From NCBI RefSeq assembly GCF_000428845.1, contig NZ_AUAS01000002.1:434001-498000 (forward strand): a stretch of DNA of 64,000 nucleotides. Reading direction: 5' to 3'. A program made the translations under genes and the position numbers. Below are positions 34,600 through 43,246 of this stretch, one piece after another. The notes under the pieces were generated by a model. It did no database searches. It was given only the letters and a program-made list of their open reading frames with translations, and was not told where the DNA came from. How positions within the stretch are numbered: position 1 is the stretch's first letter; every line of letters starts with the position of its first letter. This DNA is from Dyadobacter alkalitolerans DSM 23607 (GTDB lineage Bacteria; Bacteroidota; Bacteroidia; Cytophagales; Spirosomataceae).

Positions 34600-36285
34600 T
34601 TACAGACTGAAATATTCTGCGATTGGGCCTAGGGTTAATGCTGGGAAGAATGATAAGGCGGTGATGATTGCGATGACGGCCATGACCATCATGCCGAATG
34701 TGGCTGAATCTGTCCGCAGCGTGCCTGCACTTTCGGGGATATATTTTTTATTGGCTAAAAGTCCTGCAATCGCAACCGGCCCAATGATGGGAATGAAGCG
34801 CGAAAGGATCAGTATAAAGCCTGTTGTAATGTTCCACCAGGGATTATTATCGCCCAAACCTTCAAACCCGCTGCCATTATTGGCTGCCGAAGAGGTGTAT
34901 TCATACAGCATTTCGCTGAATCCGTGAAAACCGGGATTGTTCAGATTGGCGGAGGTGATTGCGGGGAATGCTGCTGCCAGCGCCGTCCCGGCCAATATCA
35001 ATAATGGGTGCAGAAGGGCTACGATCATGGCGATCTTCATCTCACGTCCTTCAATTTTTTTACCTAAAAACTCAGGCGTACGCCCTACCATAAGTCCGCT
35101 GATAAATACAGCCAGAATGATGAAGATGAAGAAATTCAGGATCCCGACCCCGCAGCCGCCGTAAAATGCATTGGTCATCATCGCCAGCAGCTGCATCATT
35201 CCGGACAGCGGCATGGCACTGTCGTGCATGGAGTTCACCGAACCTGTGGATATAACGGTGGTGGCTATACTCCAAAATCCCGAAGCCGCACTGCCGATCC
35301 TGGATTCCTTACCTTCCATCGCGCCGGAGCTCATGTCTATGCCCATTTGCGCAATGGCCGGGTTACCTTTTGTTTCCCACATGATCGTTGGCAAGCAAAG
35401 CAGCAAGAATCCAATGGTCATGACGCCGAAGATCATCCAGGCCATTTTCTTTCTTTTCAAAAAGAAGCCCAGCGCGAAAATCATGGCCAGCGGAATAATC
35501 ATTTGCGAGAACATTTCAACCATGTTGGTGAGGTAATTCGGGTTTTCGAGCGGATGCGCCGAGTTCGTCCCGTAAAACCCGCCGCCGTTTGTTCCCAAAT
35601 GTTTGATCGCCACAAAAGCTGCCACCGGACCTGTGGACACCGCCACCGTGTCGCCCTGCATGCCGATCATGCTGTCTTTTCCTTCAAAGGTCATCGGCGT
35701 GCCGTTGAATGCGAGGATGCTGGCAACGACAATGGAGGCCGGAAGCAAAATTCTCGTGCAGGAGATCAGCATTAGATTGTAAAAGTTACCCAGCTTGTCG
35801 GCGGCTTTTTGTTTTAATGCAATAAATAGAACAACCGCCGCGGCCATCCCCGTGGCTGCACTTACAAATTGTAAAAACATTAAAAAGAGCTGCGAAAGAT
35901 AACTTACCCCGCTTTCGCCCGAGTAATGCTGCAGGTTGCAGTTGACCACAAAGGATATGCTGGTGTTGAACGCCAGATCCGCCGTTTGTCCGGGATTTCC
36001 GTCCGGGTTCAGCGGCAGCCAGCCCTGGTTCATTAACACAAACATGCCGAGCAGGAACCATACAAAATTGATGGTCAGCATGGCCACCAGGTGTTGTTTC
36101 CAGTTCATTTCTGCTTTGCGGTCGATGCCGCTGATGCGAAAGAAAATATTTTCCAGGGGATTGAATACGGGATCGAGCAGCGTCTTTTCTCCTGCGTAGA
36201 CTTTGGCAATGTACTTTCCGAATGGGATGGCCATCAGGATGGTTATTGCATACATGGCAATGACGCCTAAAATTTCTGAGTTCAT
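34600..36285 (-). CDS. kdpA: Potassium-transporting ATPase subunit A
   Basis: A 561-residue membrane channel subunit related to K+ channels and Trk/Ktr proteins, which selects and conducts K+. Family marks are NTSISFVVNCNLQHYSGE, LGTNGGGFYGTNSAHPLENP, GSVNSMHDSAMPLSG, FISGLMVGRTPEFLGKKIE and NNGSGFEGLGDN, which include the four pore loops. About ten to twelve membrane helices fit. Length matches E. coli KdpA (557). It lies 27 bases after kdpF. Confidence 0.97.
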   Translation of the reverse strand: MNSEILGVIAMYAITILMAIPFGKYIAKVYAGEKTLLDPVFNPLENIFFRISGIDRKAEMNWKQHLVAMLTINFVWFLLGMFVLMNQGWLPLNPDGNPGQTADLAFNTSISFVVNCNLQHYSGESGVSYLSQLFLMFLQFVSAATGMAAAVVLFIALKQKAADKLGNFYNLMLISCTRILLPASIVVASILAFNGTPMTFEGKDSMIGMQGDTVAVSTGPVAAFVAIKHLGTNGGGFYGTNSAHPLENPNYLTNMVEMFSQMIIPLAMIFALGFFLKRKKMAWMIFGVMTIGFLLLCLPTIMWETKGNPAIAQMGIDMSSGAMEGKESRIGSAASGFWSIATTVISTGSVNSMHDSAMPLSGMMQLLAMMTNAFYGGCGVGILNFFIFIILAVFISGLMVGRTPEFLGKKIEGREMKIAMIVALLHPLLILAGTALAAAFPAITSANLNNPGFHGFSEMLYEYTSSAANNGSGFEGLGDNNPWWNITTGFILILSRFIPIIGPVAIAGLLANKKYIPESAGTLRTDSATFGMMVMAVIAIITALSFFPALTLGPIAEYFSL

Positions 36286-36312
36286 TTTATTTAAAAATTG
36301 ATAGCGGGCCCG

Positions 36313-36390
36313 TTAAAATTTCTCTGGTTTGATGAGCACATAGCACATGTAGACAAACACACCGATGGATACAACAAGTAATGCTGCCAT
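36313..36390 (-). CDS. kdpF: Potassium-transporting ATPase subunit F (25 residues)
   Basis: A 25-codon gene encoding one membrane helix with the canonical KdpF ending YVLIKPEKF (sequence begins MAALLVVSIGVFVYMC). KdpF stabilises the KdpABC complex in the inner membrane. It lies 27 bases ahead of kdpA and only 2 bases after another hydrophobic mini-gene. It is too short for normal gene finders. Confidence 0.92.
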   Translation of the reverse strand: MAALLVVSIGVFVYMCYVLIKPEKF

Positions 36391-36392
36391 GA

Positions 36393-36476
36393 TCAGATCT
36401 TTTCAAAAAAGTGGACGGATTGGTAAAAAAGCGCGAAGCAGAAACAGCCTGCGGCAACTAAGAGTATTGTAAGCAT
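36393..36476 (-). CDS. Unnamed 27-residue single-helix protein ahead of kdpF
   Basis: A 27-codon frame (begins MLTILLVAAGCFCFALFY, ends FFEKI) encodes one hydrophobic helix with two Cys and a short charged C-terminus. Its stop codon lies 2 bases before the kdpF start, the spacing expected for coupled translation. It has a similar design to KdpF (one helix, short polar tail), so it may be a second small subunit or a regulator of the Kdp complex. I know no name for it. Function is inferred from position only. Confidence 0.6.
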   Translation of the reverse strand: MLTILLVAAGCFCFALFYQSVHFFEKI

Positions 36477-36532
36477 GATATGCAATGTTTAAGTGAATGC
36501 TTGTTCGCTGATGCTCGACAGAGCGATCATTG

Positions 36533-36561
36533 ATACCAAACATTCCAAAGGCATACCAAAC
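36533..36561. promoter_or_regulatory. Phased direct repeats upstream of the kdp operon
   Basis: ATACCAAAC occurs at 36533-36541 and again at 36553-36561, exactly 20 bp apart, with a related ATTCCAAAG (36542-36550) between. Repeats on one DNA face, 57-85 bases upstream of the first small gene of the operon, are candidate binding sites for the NtrC-like regulator encoded next to them. Confidence 0.5.
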
Positions 36562-36651
36562 TTTTCAATATGTATTTAAACAGCTATATATCAGTCAGTT
36601 AGTGCTTTTTGAAGGAATTTCCGATGTTCTTGGACCTTATCATTTTGATAA

Positions 36652-36678
36652 GACACCCTATCAAAAATATAGGGTGTC
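36652..36678 (-). terminator. Hairpin after the NtrC-like regulator gene
   Basis: A perfect 10-bp stem (36652-36661 with 36669-36678) has a 7-base loop, 16 bases after the regulator's stop codon. No long T run follows on the minus strand, so termination may be partial or the hairpin may protect the 3' end. Confidence 0.5.
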
Positions 36679-36693
36679 CTGGCAATTGGGCGG

Positions 36694-38043
36694 CTATTGA
36701 CCGGAACTTTGAAGGCCGTACTCTTCGATTTTGCGGTATAGCGTGGCTATTCCTATTTCGAGCAATCGGGCAGTCTCCGCCTTGTTGCCTTTGCAATAAT
36801 TGAGTACTTTCTGAATGTGTAATTTTTCTATGCTTGCCATCGAAAAAGCGGAGAGCTGCTGACTTTTCAATGGCACCGACTCCTGGACATTGGATGGCAG
36901 GCTGGCAATTTCCAGTTCACCGTCGCTGATGATCACAGCCCTTTCAACCACATTTTTAAGCTCCCGGATATTGCCATTCCATTCGTAGCTTTCCAGGTGT
37001 TTGAGGAAATCTTTCGAATAGCCCAGGTTCGGCTTGTTGGATTGTTTGCAGAAATAATCAAGGAAAAAATCCAGCAACAAAGGGATATCCTTAACCCGGT
37101 CCCTGAGTGGCGGCAGCTGGATCTGAAATACATTTAATCTGAAATAAAGGTCTGCCCTGAACCTGTGCTGCTCCGACTCGGTCTTCAAATCACGGTTGGT
37201 GGCGGCGATCAATCTAAAATTTGATTTAATTGTTTTGGTATCACCCAATTTAATGAACTCGTGCGTTTCCAGCACGCGCAACAGCTTGGCCTGCAATTCA
37301 AGCGGCAGCTCCCCGATCTCATCCAAAAACAAGGTCCCGTTATGCGCTTCTTCCAAAAGTCCGCGTTTGTCTTTTTGTGCGCCGGTAAATGCGCCTTGCT
37401 TGTAACCGAAAAGCTCGCTTTCGATCATGTCCCTCCCAAAAGCGCTGCAATTGAGAGCAACAAAGTTTTTATCTGCACGCAGGCTGTTGTAATGGATGGC
37501 TTGCGCAAAAACTTCCTTTCCCGTTCCCGTCTCGCCGGTTAGCAGCACTGCCGTGTCTGTCGCAGCCACTTTTTTAGCCAGGCTGATCGCGTCATTTATA
37601 GGCTGCGACGTTCCTATGACTTTTTCAAAGGAAAATTTATTGGAAACAATCGCTTCCAGCGTTTTCACTTTCTTTTTAAGCTGCGCCTTTTCGATTGCTT
37701 TGTCCAGCAGCGGCAGGATCTTATCATTATCATCGCCTTTCACAATGTAATCCATCGCCCCGTTTTTCATGGCCTGCACTCCATCCGCAATGTTGCCGTT
37801 GGCGGTTAGCAAAATGATCTCTGCCTGCGGGTTGCGGCTTTTTAAAATGGGAACGAGTTCAACGCCATTGCCATCCGGCAACCTTACGTCGCAGAGCACG
37901 GCATCAATCAAAGGGTTATCGATCTTCGCCAGCCCTGATTTACAATCGCCTGCTTCCAGCACTTCAAAGCCTTCCGCCCGGATGATCCTGGCCAGCAGTG
38001 AACGGAGCTTTTCTTCATCATCAATAATCAGTACCGTCTTCAC
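36694..38043 (-). CDS. NtrC-family sigma-54-dependent response regulator of the kdp locus
   Basis: A 449-residue regulator. The GTG at 38043 is the likely start because the receiver domain begins there (KTVLIIDDEEKL); the frame continues 31 codons upstream without family features. The receiver has phosphoacceptor D52. The AAA+ domain has Walker A GETGTGKE (170-177), the sigma-54 contact loop GAFTGA (217-222) and the RLNVFQIQLPPLRDR block. A Fis-type helix-turn-helix ends the protein (NKAETARLLEIGIATLYRKI). It sits upstream of kdpF on the same strand where E. coli would have an OmpR-type KdpE, so sigma-54 control of kdp is inferred. Confidence 0.92.
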   Translation of the reverse strand: MKTVLIIDDEEKLRSLLARIIRAEGFEVLEAGDCKSGLAKIDNPLIDAVLCDVRLPDGNGVELVPILKSRNPQAEIILLTANGNIADGVQAMKNGAMDYIVKGDDNDKILPLLDKAIEKAQLKKKVKTLEAIVSNKFSFEKVIGTSQPINDAISLAKKVAATDTAVLLTGETGTGKEVFAQAIHYNSLRADKNFVALNCSAFGRDMIESELFGYKQGAFTGAQKDKRGLLEEAHNGTLFLDEIGELPLELQAKLLRVLETHEFIKLGDTKTIKSNFRLIAATNRDLKTESEQHRFRADLYFRLNVFQIQLPPLRDRVKDIPLLLDFFLDYFCKQSNKPNLGYSKDFLKHLESYEWNGNIRELKNVVERAVIISDGELEIASLPSNVQESVPLKSQQLSAFSMASIEKLHIQKVLNYCKGNKAETARLLEIGIATLYRKIEEYGLQSSGQ

Positions 38044-38166
38044 ATTTATCAATTTAATGTTCTTAATTTCCAGCCGGTTGCTCCGCTGATGATGGACTAC
38101 AAAAAGATCCTTTCGTATTTTGCCTGCCCAAAACAACCCTTTGAGCGATGCAAAGTTAGAATTCCT

Positions 38167-38174
38167 TAAATTTG
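38167..38174 (+). promoter_or_regulatory. -7 element very close to the ABC ATPase start
   Basis: TAAATTTG matches TAnnTTTG and ends 7 bases before the ATG at 38182; a TTTG lies 23 bases upstream (38140-38143). If used, the mRNA would be almost leaderless. Confidence 0.4.
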
Positions 38175-38181
38175 TTTTACA

Positions 38182-38820
38182 ATGGTTTTAGAAATCAGGC
38201 AGCTCAGACAGCGTTATGGCGAGCGCGAAATTCTTTCGATCCCGTCATTTTCAATTGAAAAGGGAATTTATTGGATACAAGGTGAGAACGGCGCAGGAAA
38301 GTCAACGCTTTTCAGGACGCTGGCCGGCATGTTGCCGTTTGACGGAAGCATTACACTGGACGGCAAGTACGACCAGAAAAAAGATCCCGTTGAATACCGC
38401 CTCCGTCTGAACCTCGGCGAAGCAGAGCCGCTTTATCCTTCTTTTCTTACACCCGCAGACCTGATCGCTTTCGTCGCCGAAGCGCAGCGCGCCCCGCGGG
38501 AGCAAAGTGAAAAGCTCATTGAAGCATTTGGGATTAACTATTTACAAAATCCATTCGGCAGCTGTTCCAGCGGGATGGTGAAAAAGGTATCCCTACTGCT
38601 CGCATTTCTGGGAAACCCTGCCGTTATTATTCTCGACGAGCCGCTGATCACCATCGACCGGGAAGCGCGGGAAGTGCTTTTCGAACTGATTAAGGAATAT
38701 GACCGCAACGGCGTCACTTTCCTGCTGTCATCGCATCAGCTGTTCGAGCAGGAAGGGTTGCATGTTTCCCAAAGTTTCCGGTTAAAGGACAAAACGCTCA
38801 TCGCGACCACTGCACTATGA
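38182..38820 (+). CDS. ABC transporter ATP-binding protein
   Basis: A 212-residue ATPase with Walker A GENGAGKST (about 33-41), signature CSSGMVKKV (a shortened form of LSGGQ), Walker B VIILDEP and H-loop SSH. It lacks an obvious glutamine-rich extension and is short, as in ABC-2 type export or membrane-remodelling systems. Its stop overlaps the start of the next gene, a membrane protein, by 4 bases (ATGA), so the two form an ATPase-permease pair. The substrate is unknown. It is divergent from the kdp regulator. Confidence 0.9.
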   Translation: MVLEIRQLRQRYGEREILSIPSFSIEKGIYWIQGENGAGKSTLFRTLAGMLPFDGSITLDGKYDQKKDPVEYRLRLNLGEAEPLYPSFLTPADLIAFVAEAQRAPREQSEKLIEAFGINYLQNPFGSCSSGMVKKVSLLLAFLGNPAVIILDEPLITIDREAREVLFELIKEYDRNGVTFLLSSHQLFEQEGLHVSQSFRLKDKTLIATTAL

Positions 38821-39890
38821 AAATGCTGCTGGTCTCCACGGTCTCAGTATTTTTCAGGCAGCGCGCCGGAACGTTCCTGGTACTGTTAGGCGTGCTATTC
38901 GGCTTTCTGAGTGCCAATGAACACCACGCTTTCGCCGTTTTCTTCCTGACCGGCGGCACATACGGAATGCTTGCACTTTTTTCGATCTGGCTGATTTACA
39001 GCCTAGTATGCGCTCAATTTTTGATCAGCACCTGGAAATTGCCGGAATACAAGTTCATTTATCACGTCCGCACGTGGCCTGCCTTCGTTCGCACGCGGAG
39101 GTTCACGATACAGGCTTTGAGCTTGCTACAACCTATTCTCTATTATGGCATTTACCTGCTCGTCATTGCCATTCAGGACGAGCTGACAACCCGCCTGTGG
39201 CCGGTGATTCCGTTTTACATCGTTTTGATAGTCATGCTGGTTATCGCAGCGGAGTGGCGCATCAGGAAGCCGGTTTTGTATGTGCCGGTCAAACAAAAAC
39301 AAATCATACAATGGCCTTTCCCGAGGGCTGCATCACCGCTATATTGGTCGATGGAGTGGCTTTTGCGGGAGCGTGGCATCACCCTCCTGGTGGGAAAAAC
39401 GGGAGCAATGCTGGTAGCAGCGGGAACGATGCTTTATTACAGCTCGGGCGAATACGACATTAGAATGCCGGCTGTGGGCATGTCGCTTGCCTATCTGCTC
39501 AATCTGGGCATTTCATTGGAATTGTATAAATGGGAAAGTGGGATCTGGCTTTGGGGAAGGTCGTTGCCCGCTTCGCCCCCAAAACGCTGGGTCAGTATAG
39601 TCATTCCGCATTTGGTGCTTATCGTGCCGGAAACGCTCGTGATGCTCCGCCATGGAGGCCTTGGCTTTTCAGCGGTGTTGCAGCTGTACATGCTGGGCGC
39701 AGCTATCGTCATCGTTTCGCATTTATATATTTACAAAAGATCAGGATTGGCTGAAAATGCATTCCAGGTGTTTCTCTTTGGATTTATAGCGATTACCTTA
39801 TTGATTTTATACAAAATACCCCTCCTACTGATCTCCGCCTGCGGTTTGCTGTTCTCGCTCCTGGCCTTCCGCAAGTGGTGTAAAATATGA
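38817..39890 (+). CDS. ABC-type membrane permease partner
   Basis: A 357-residue polytopic membrane protein with about eight to ten hydrophobic segments and no Pfam-like motif that I recognise. Its start overlaps the ATPase gene by 4 bases, strongly suggesting that the two work as one transporter. The pattern (AFFLTG, LIYSLVCAQFLI, long helices separated by Arg-rich loops such as RTWPAFVRTRR) is like ABC-2 permeases of Bacteroidota. Direction and substrate are unknown. Confidence 0.75.
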   Translation: MKMLLVSTVSVFFRQRAGTFLVLLGVLFGFLSANEHHAFAVFFLTGGTYGMLALFSIWLIYSLVCAQFLISTWKLPEYKFIYHVRTWPAFVRTRRFTIQALSLLQPILYYGIYLLVIAIQDELTTRLWPVIPFYIVLIVMLVIAAEWRIRKPVLYVPVKQKQIIQWPFPRAASPLYWSMEWLLRERGITLLVGKTGAMLVAAGTMLYYSSGEYDIRMPAVGMSLAYLLNLGISLELYKWESGIWLWGRSLPASPPKRWVSIVIPHLVLIVPETLVMLRHGGLGFSAVLQLYMLGAAIVIVSHLYIYKRSGLAENAFQVFLFGFIAITLLILYKIPLLLISACGLLFSLLAFRKWCKI

Positions 39891-39948
39891 CGTTCTGCTC
39901 TGCCTGGTTTTGCAGACATGATGTAAAAGTTTGGAAACGAGATCACCA

Positions 39949-40017
39949 GTCAACTTTTTCATAACAAATCCATAACCTGCGCTTAACAATCTGCTGCACC
40001 TGAGAGAGATACCTTTG
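39949..40017 (+). promoter_or_regulatory. Pho-box-like 11-bp direct repeats and -7 element, site A
   Basis: Four repeats start at 39949 (gTCAACT), 39960 (cATAACA), 39971 (cATAACC) and 39982 (cTTAACA), exactly 11 bp apart. TACCTTTG (TAnnTTTG) follows at 40010-40017. PhoB-type regulators bind direct repeats of this period. The site precedes the first SusC gene of the phosphate island. Confidence 0.72.
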
Positions 40018-40078
40018 GGGTTTTAAAAAACGACCGGCGCAAACCCCGCATCCGGCGCTCACTTAACCCCTATTACTA

Positions 40079-43000
40079 ATGAAACAACATTTACTACAAG
40101 CAATCGTTGCATTGCTCGTCGGATGCGGCATGTCGCTGCAAACATCCGCACAAGCTGTCACCGTCACCGGTAAGGTAACCGCCGCTACGGGTGAAGCACT
40201 TCCGGGTGTAAGCATCCTTATCAAAGGCAGTAATTCGGGAACGACAACGGATGGCAATGGTGCCTATACGCTCTCAGCGCCGTCGACCAGCGCCACTTTT
40301 ATTTTTTCTGCCATTGGTTTTCTTTCGGAGGAACATACAATCGGCAACCGGAGCGTGCTGAACATTACATTAAAAGAGGACAACAAGCTGCTTAATGAGG
40401 TGGTTGTTACGGCTTTGGGCATCAAACGTGAAGAAAAATCACTGGGTTTTGCCGCGCAGACTATTAATGAAAATGCAGTAAAGGATGCCAAATCCAACAA
40501 CTGGGTCAATACATTGTCCGGGAAAGTGGCCGGGCTGAACATTCAGGGTGCAGGCGCGGGACCTATGGGCTCTGCACGCATAACATTGCGGGGAGAGTCG
40601 TCGCTGAACCTGGATAACAACCAGGCTTTGATCGTGGTGGATGGTGTGCCTGTCAGCAGCCGCATTACAGGAACAGGCTTTAATTCGCACCTTTCTGCCG
40701 ACAGTCCGGTGGATTACGGGTCGAGCTTGTCGGACATTAATCCCGATGATATCGAAAAAGTAACCGTGCTGAAAGGCCCGGGCGCTACGGCATTGTACGG
40801 AAGCCGTGCCGCAGGCGGGGCCATTATTATTACCACCAAGTCCGGCGTTCGTCAGGACAGGGGCATTGGGGTAACGGTGAATTCCAATTTCAGTTTTGAA
40901 CAGATCAATCGCTATCCCGACTACCAGTTTGAATATGGAGAAGGAAGAAGCGGCGCTTATTTTTCATATCTCGACAGCGAAGACGGCCCCAACACCGCAA
41001 CCACAGTGGCAGCCGGGCGTGCCTGGGGCCCCAAGTTCAACGGCCAGATGTATTACCAGTATAACCCCGATGCACCGGACGGTCGCCCGACGGTCCGCAC
41101 GCCTTGGGTTGCCAACAAAGACTACATCTCAGGATTTTTCCAGACAGGGACTACGTTTTCAAATAGTATTTCTGTTGAAGGCGGTGGAGAAAACGGTTCT
41201 GCGCGCTTGTCTCTGACGCATTTGAAAAATAAATGGATTATCCCTAACACAGGCTTTGAAAGGATTAATGCGGCACTTTCTGTCAACCAAAAAGTTTCGA
41301 ATAGACTGAAAATCAACGGGAAGGCAAACTATACCAACAAGAAAAGCGGCAATCTGCCTATGGCCGGCTATAACAACCAGTCGCTCATGTATTTCCTGAT
41401 CCTGGGAACGACGCCGAACATTAAGCCCGAATGGTTTAAGCCTTACTGGGAGCCAGGTTTGGAAAATGTGAAACAAAGAAGCCCGTTCAACCCTACGCCC
41501 GATAACCCTTACCTGGGCATGTATGAAATGCTGAATAAGATGAACAAGCACGGGTTCATTGGCAATGTGTCGGCCAACTATGAGATCTCTCCGAAACTCG
41601 ATCTTATGGTGCGCACGGGCTTGGATATGGCTTTTGAGTTCCGTTCGCAGCAGCGCCCGTTCAGCATGACGCGCTACCCGCGTGGCATGTATCGCGAGCA
41701 GAATGTATTCACCTACGAGTCCAACACAGACTTTTTATTAAATTATAAAGACAAAATCGCCAACCTCATCGACGTTACGGCTTCGGCGGGAGGTAACGCC
41801 ATGCGGCAGTCGTACGACTTTGCCGGAATGTATGCCGACCAGCTTGCACAGCCCGGCATTTACCAGATTTCCAACAGCCTGGACCAGGCTGTGGCTGATC
41901 CTTTGAAAACCAAAAAGGCCATCAACAGCATTTACGCCGCGACACAGTTTTCGTGGGACGAAAAAATATTCTTGGACGTAACGGGCCGCAATGACTGGTC
42001 GAGCACATTGCCTTATGGCAACAACTCCTTCTTTTATCCTTCCGTGAGTTCCAGCTTTTTGCTGAATGAGCTTTTTGCCTTGCCGCGTGCGATCTCGTTT
42101 GCCAAATTCCGGGCTTCATGGGCACAGGTCGGAAACGATACGCGTCCGTATCAGACGGCCCGCTATTACGACCGGATCTACGGAAACAGCTTTACCAATT
42201 CCAACACCCTTTTCAATGCTGACCTGAAACCTGAGATCACGGCCAGCTATGAGTTTGGCCTGGATATCCGCCTGCTTAAAAACCTGGTGGGTCTGGATGT
42301 GGCTTACTATAACAACAACAGCCGCAACCAGATCCTGGCCATTCCTTTGGACCCGGTTTCAGGATATAACAATGCGTTGATCAATGCAGGGCTTATCAAC
42401 AGCCGCGGCGTGGAGATCAAGCTGACGGGTAAGCCCGTTACATCCAGGAATTTCAGCTGGAACACAACATTACTCTGGTCAAGAAACAGAAGTTATGTAA
42501 AAGAGCTTGCTTCGGGCATTACCAACCAGGTCATTTATGCGCATAACACCAATGTGAGCATAGAGGCGCGCGTGGGCGGTCTGATGGGCGATATGTACGG
42601 GCGCGGCTTCCAGCGCGCACCGGATGGCCAGATCATTTATTCTTCGGTGGGGCTGCCTGCCGCCCTGGACCCAACGGCCAAAAAATGGGGGAATGCATTT
42701 GCAGACTGGAAAGCGAGTTTTTCCAATGAATTTACGATCCGCAATGTGCGTGTAAGCCTGCTGCTCGACGGTCAAATGGGCGGAGATATGTTCTCGCAAA
42801 CCTCCCACAAAAACAATACACTCGGCAAAACAAAGGTCACATTACCGGGCCGCGAAGATGGGATCATTGGCCAGGGAGTGGTGAAACAGCCGGACGGAAG
42901 TTTTACGCCTAACACCGTAAAAGTGCCCGCCAGCTCCTATTACGACAACTATTACCAGATCGCAAATGCCGAAACCAACATTTTCGACGCTTCTTTCCTG

Positions 43001-43234
43001 AAAATCCGTGAGCTAAGGGTTGAGTTTAATCTGCCGCAGGCACTTCTTTCTAAAATCGGCGTACGCCAGACCAGTCTGGCTGTTTTCGGCAGGGACCTTT
43101 TCAATTTTACCAAATTTCCCGGCTTCGATCCTGAGGGCGGAAACCTGAACAATGGCACCCTGACGCCCGGCGTAGAACTGGCCCAATTCCCTTCCACCAG
43201 GACTATGGGAATGAACCTTACCCTGAAATTCTAA
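40079..43234 (+). CDS. SusC/RagA-family TonB-linked outer-membrane transporter, first pair
   Basis: A 1051-residue TonB-dependent transporter. It has a signal peptide (to about TSAQA), a carboxypeptidase-regulatory-like domain (VTGKVTAATGEALPGVSILIKG), then NEVVVTALGIKREEKSLGFA, a plug (SSLNLDNNQALIVVDGVPV, DIEKVTVLKGPGATALYGSRAAGGAIIITTK) and a barrel ending GMNLTLKF. With the SusD-like lipoprotein 12 bases downstream it would import an oligomeric substrate across the outer membrane. The next genes encode a phosphodiesterase and an alkaline phosphatase, and a Pho-box-like site lies upstream. The likely cargo is therefore a phosphate-containing organic compound rather than a glycan. Confidence 0.95.
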   Translation: MKQHLLQAIVALLVGCGMSLQTSAQAVTVTGKVTAATGEALPGVSILIKGSNSGTTTDGNGAYTLSAPSTSATFIFSAIGFLSEEHTIGNRSVLNITLKEDNKLLNEVVVTALGIKREEKSLGFAAQTINENAVKDAKSNNWVNTLSGKVAGLNIQGAGAGPMGSARITLRGESSLNLDNNQALIVVDGVPVSSRITGTGFNSHLSADSPVDYGSSLSDINPDDIEKVTVLKGPGATALYGSRAAGGAIIITTKSGVRQDRGIGVTVNSNFSFEQINRYPDYQFEYGEGRSGAYFSYLDSEDGPNTATTVAAGRAWGPKFNGQMYYQYNPDAPDGRPTVRTPWVANKDYISGFFQTGTTFSNSISVEGGGENGSARLSLTHLKNKWIIPNTGFERINAALSVNQKVSNRLKINGKANYTNKKSGNLPMAGYNNQSLMYFLILGTTPNIKPEWFKPYWEPGLENVKQRSPFNPTPDNPYLGMYEMLNKMNKHGFIGNVSANYEISPKLDLMVRTGLDMAFEFRSQQRPFSMTRYPRGMYREQNVFTYESNTDFLLNYKDKIANLIDVTASAGGNAMRQSYDFAGMYADQLAQPGIYQISNSLDQAVADPLKTKKAINSIYAATQFSWDEKIFLDVTGRNDWSSTLPYGNNSFFYPSVSSSFLLNELFALPRAISFAKFRASWAQVGNDTRPYQTARYYDRIYGNSFTNSNTLFNADLKPEITASYEFGLDIRLLKNLVGLDVAYYNNNSRNQILAIPLDPVSGYNNALINAGLINSRGVEIKLTGKPVTSRNFSWNTTLLWSRNRSYVKELASGITNQVIYAHNTNVSIEARVGGLMGDMYGRGFQRAPDGQIIYSSVGLPAALDPTAKKWGNAFADWKASFSNEFTIRNVRVSLLLDGQMGGDMFSQTSHKNNTLGKTKVTLPGREDGIIGQGVVKQPDGSFTPNTVKVPASSYYDNYYQIANAETNIFDASFLKIRELRVEFNLPQALLSKIGVRQTSLAVFGRDLFNFTKFPGFDPEGGNLNNGTLTPGVELAQFPSTRTMGMNLTLKF

Positions 43235-43246
43235 TCCAAAGAAACC

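Noticed and set aside
36476..36600. Sigma-54 (-24/-12) promoter for the kdp operon
   Set aside because: The best candidate, TTGGTATGCCTTTGG on the minus strand, has the two GG elements 11 rather than 12 bases apart, and no GC at -12.
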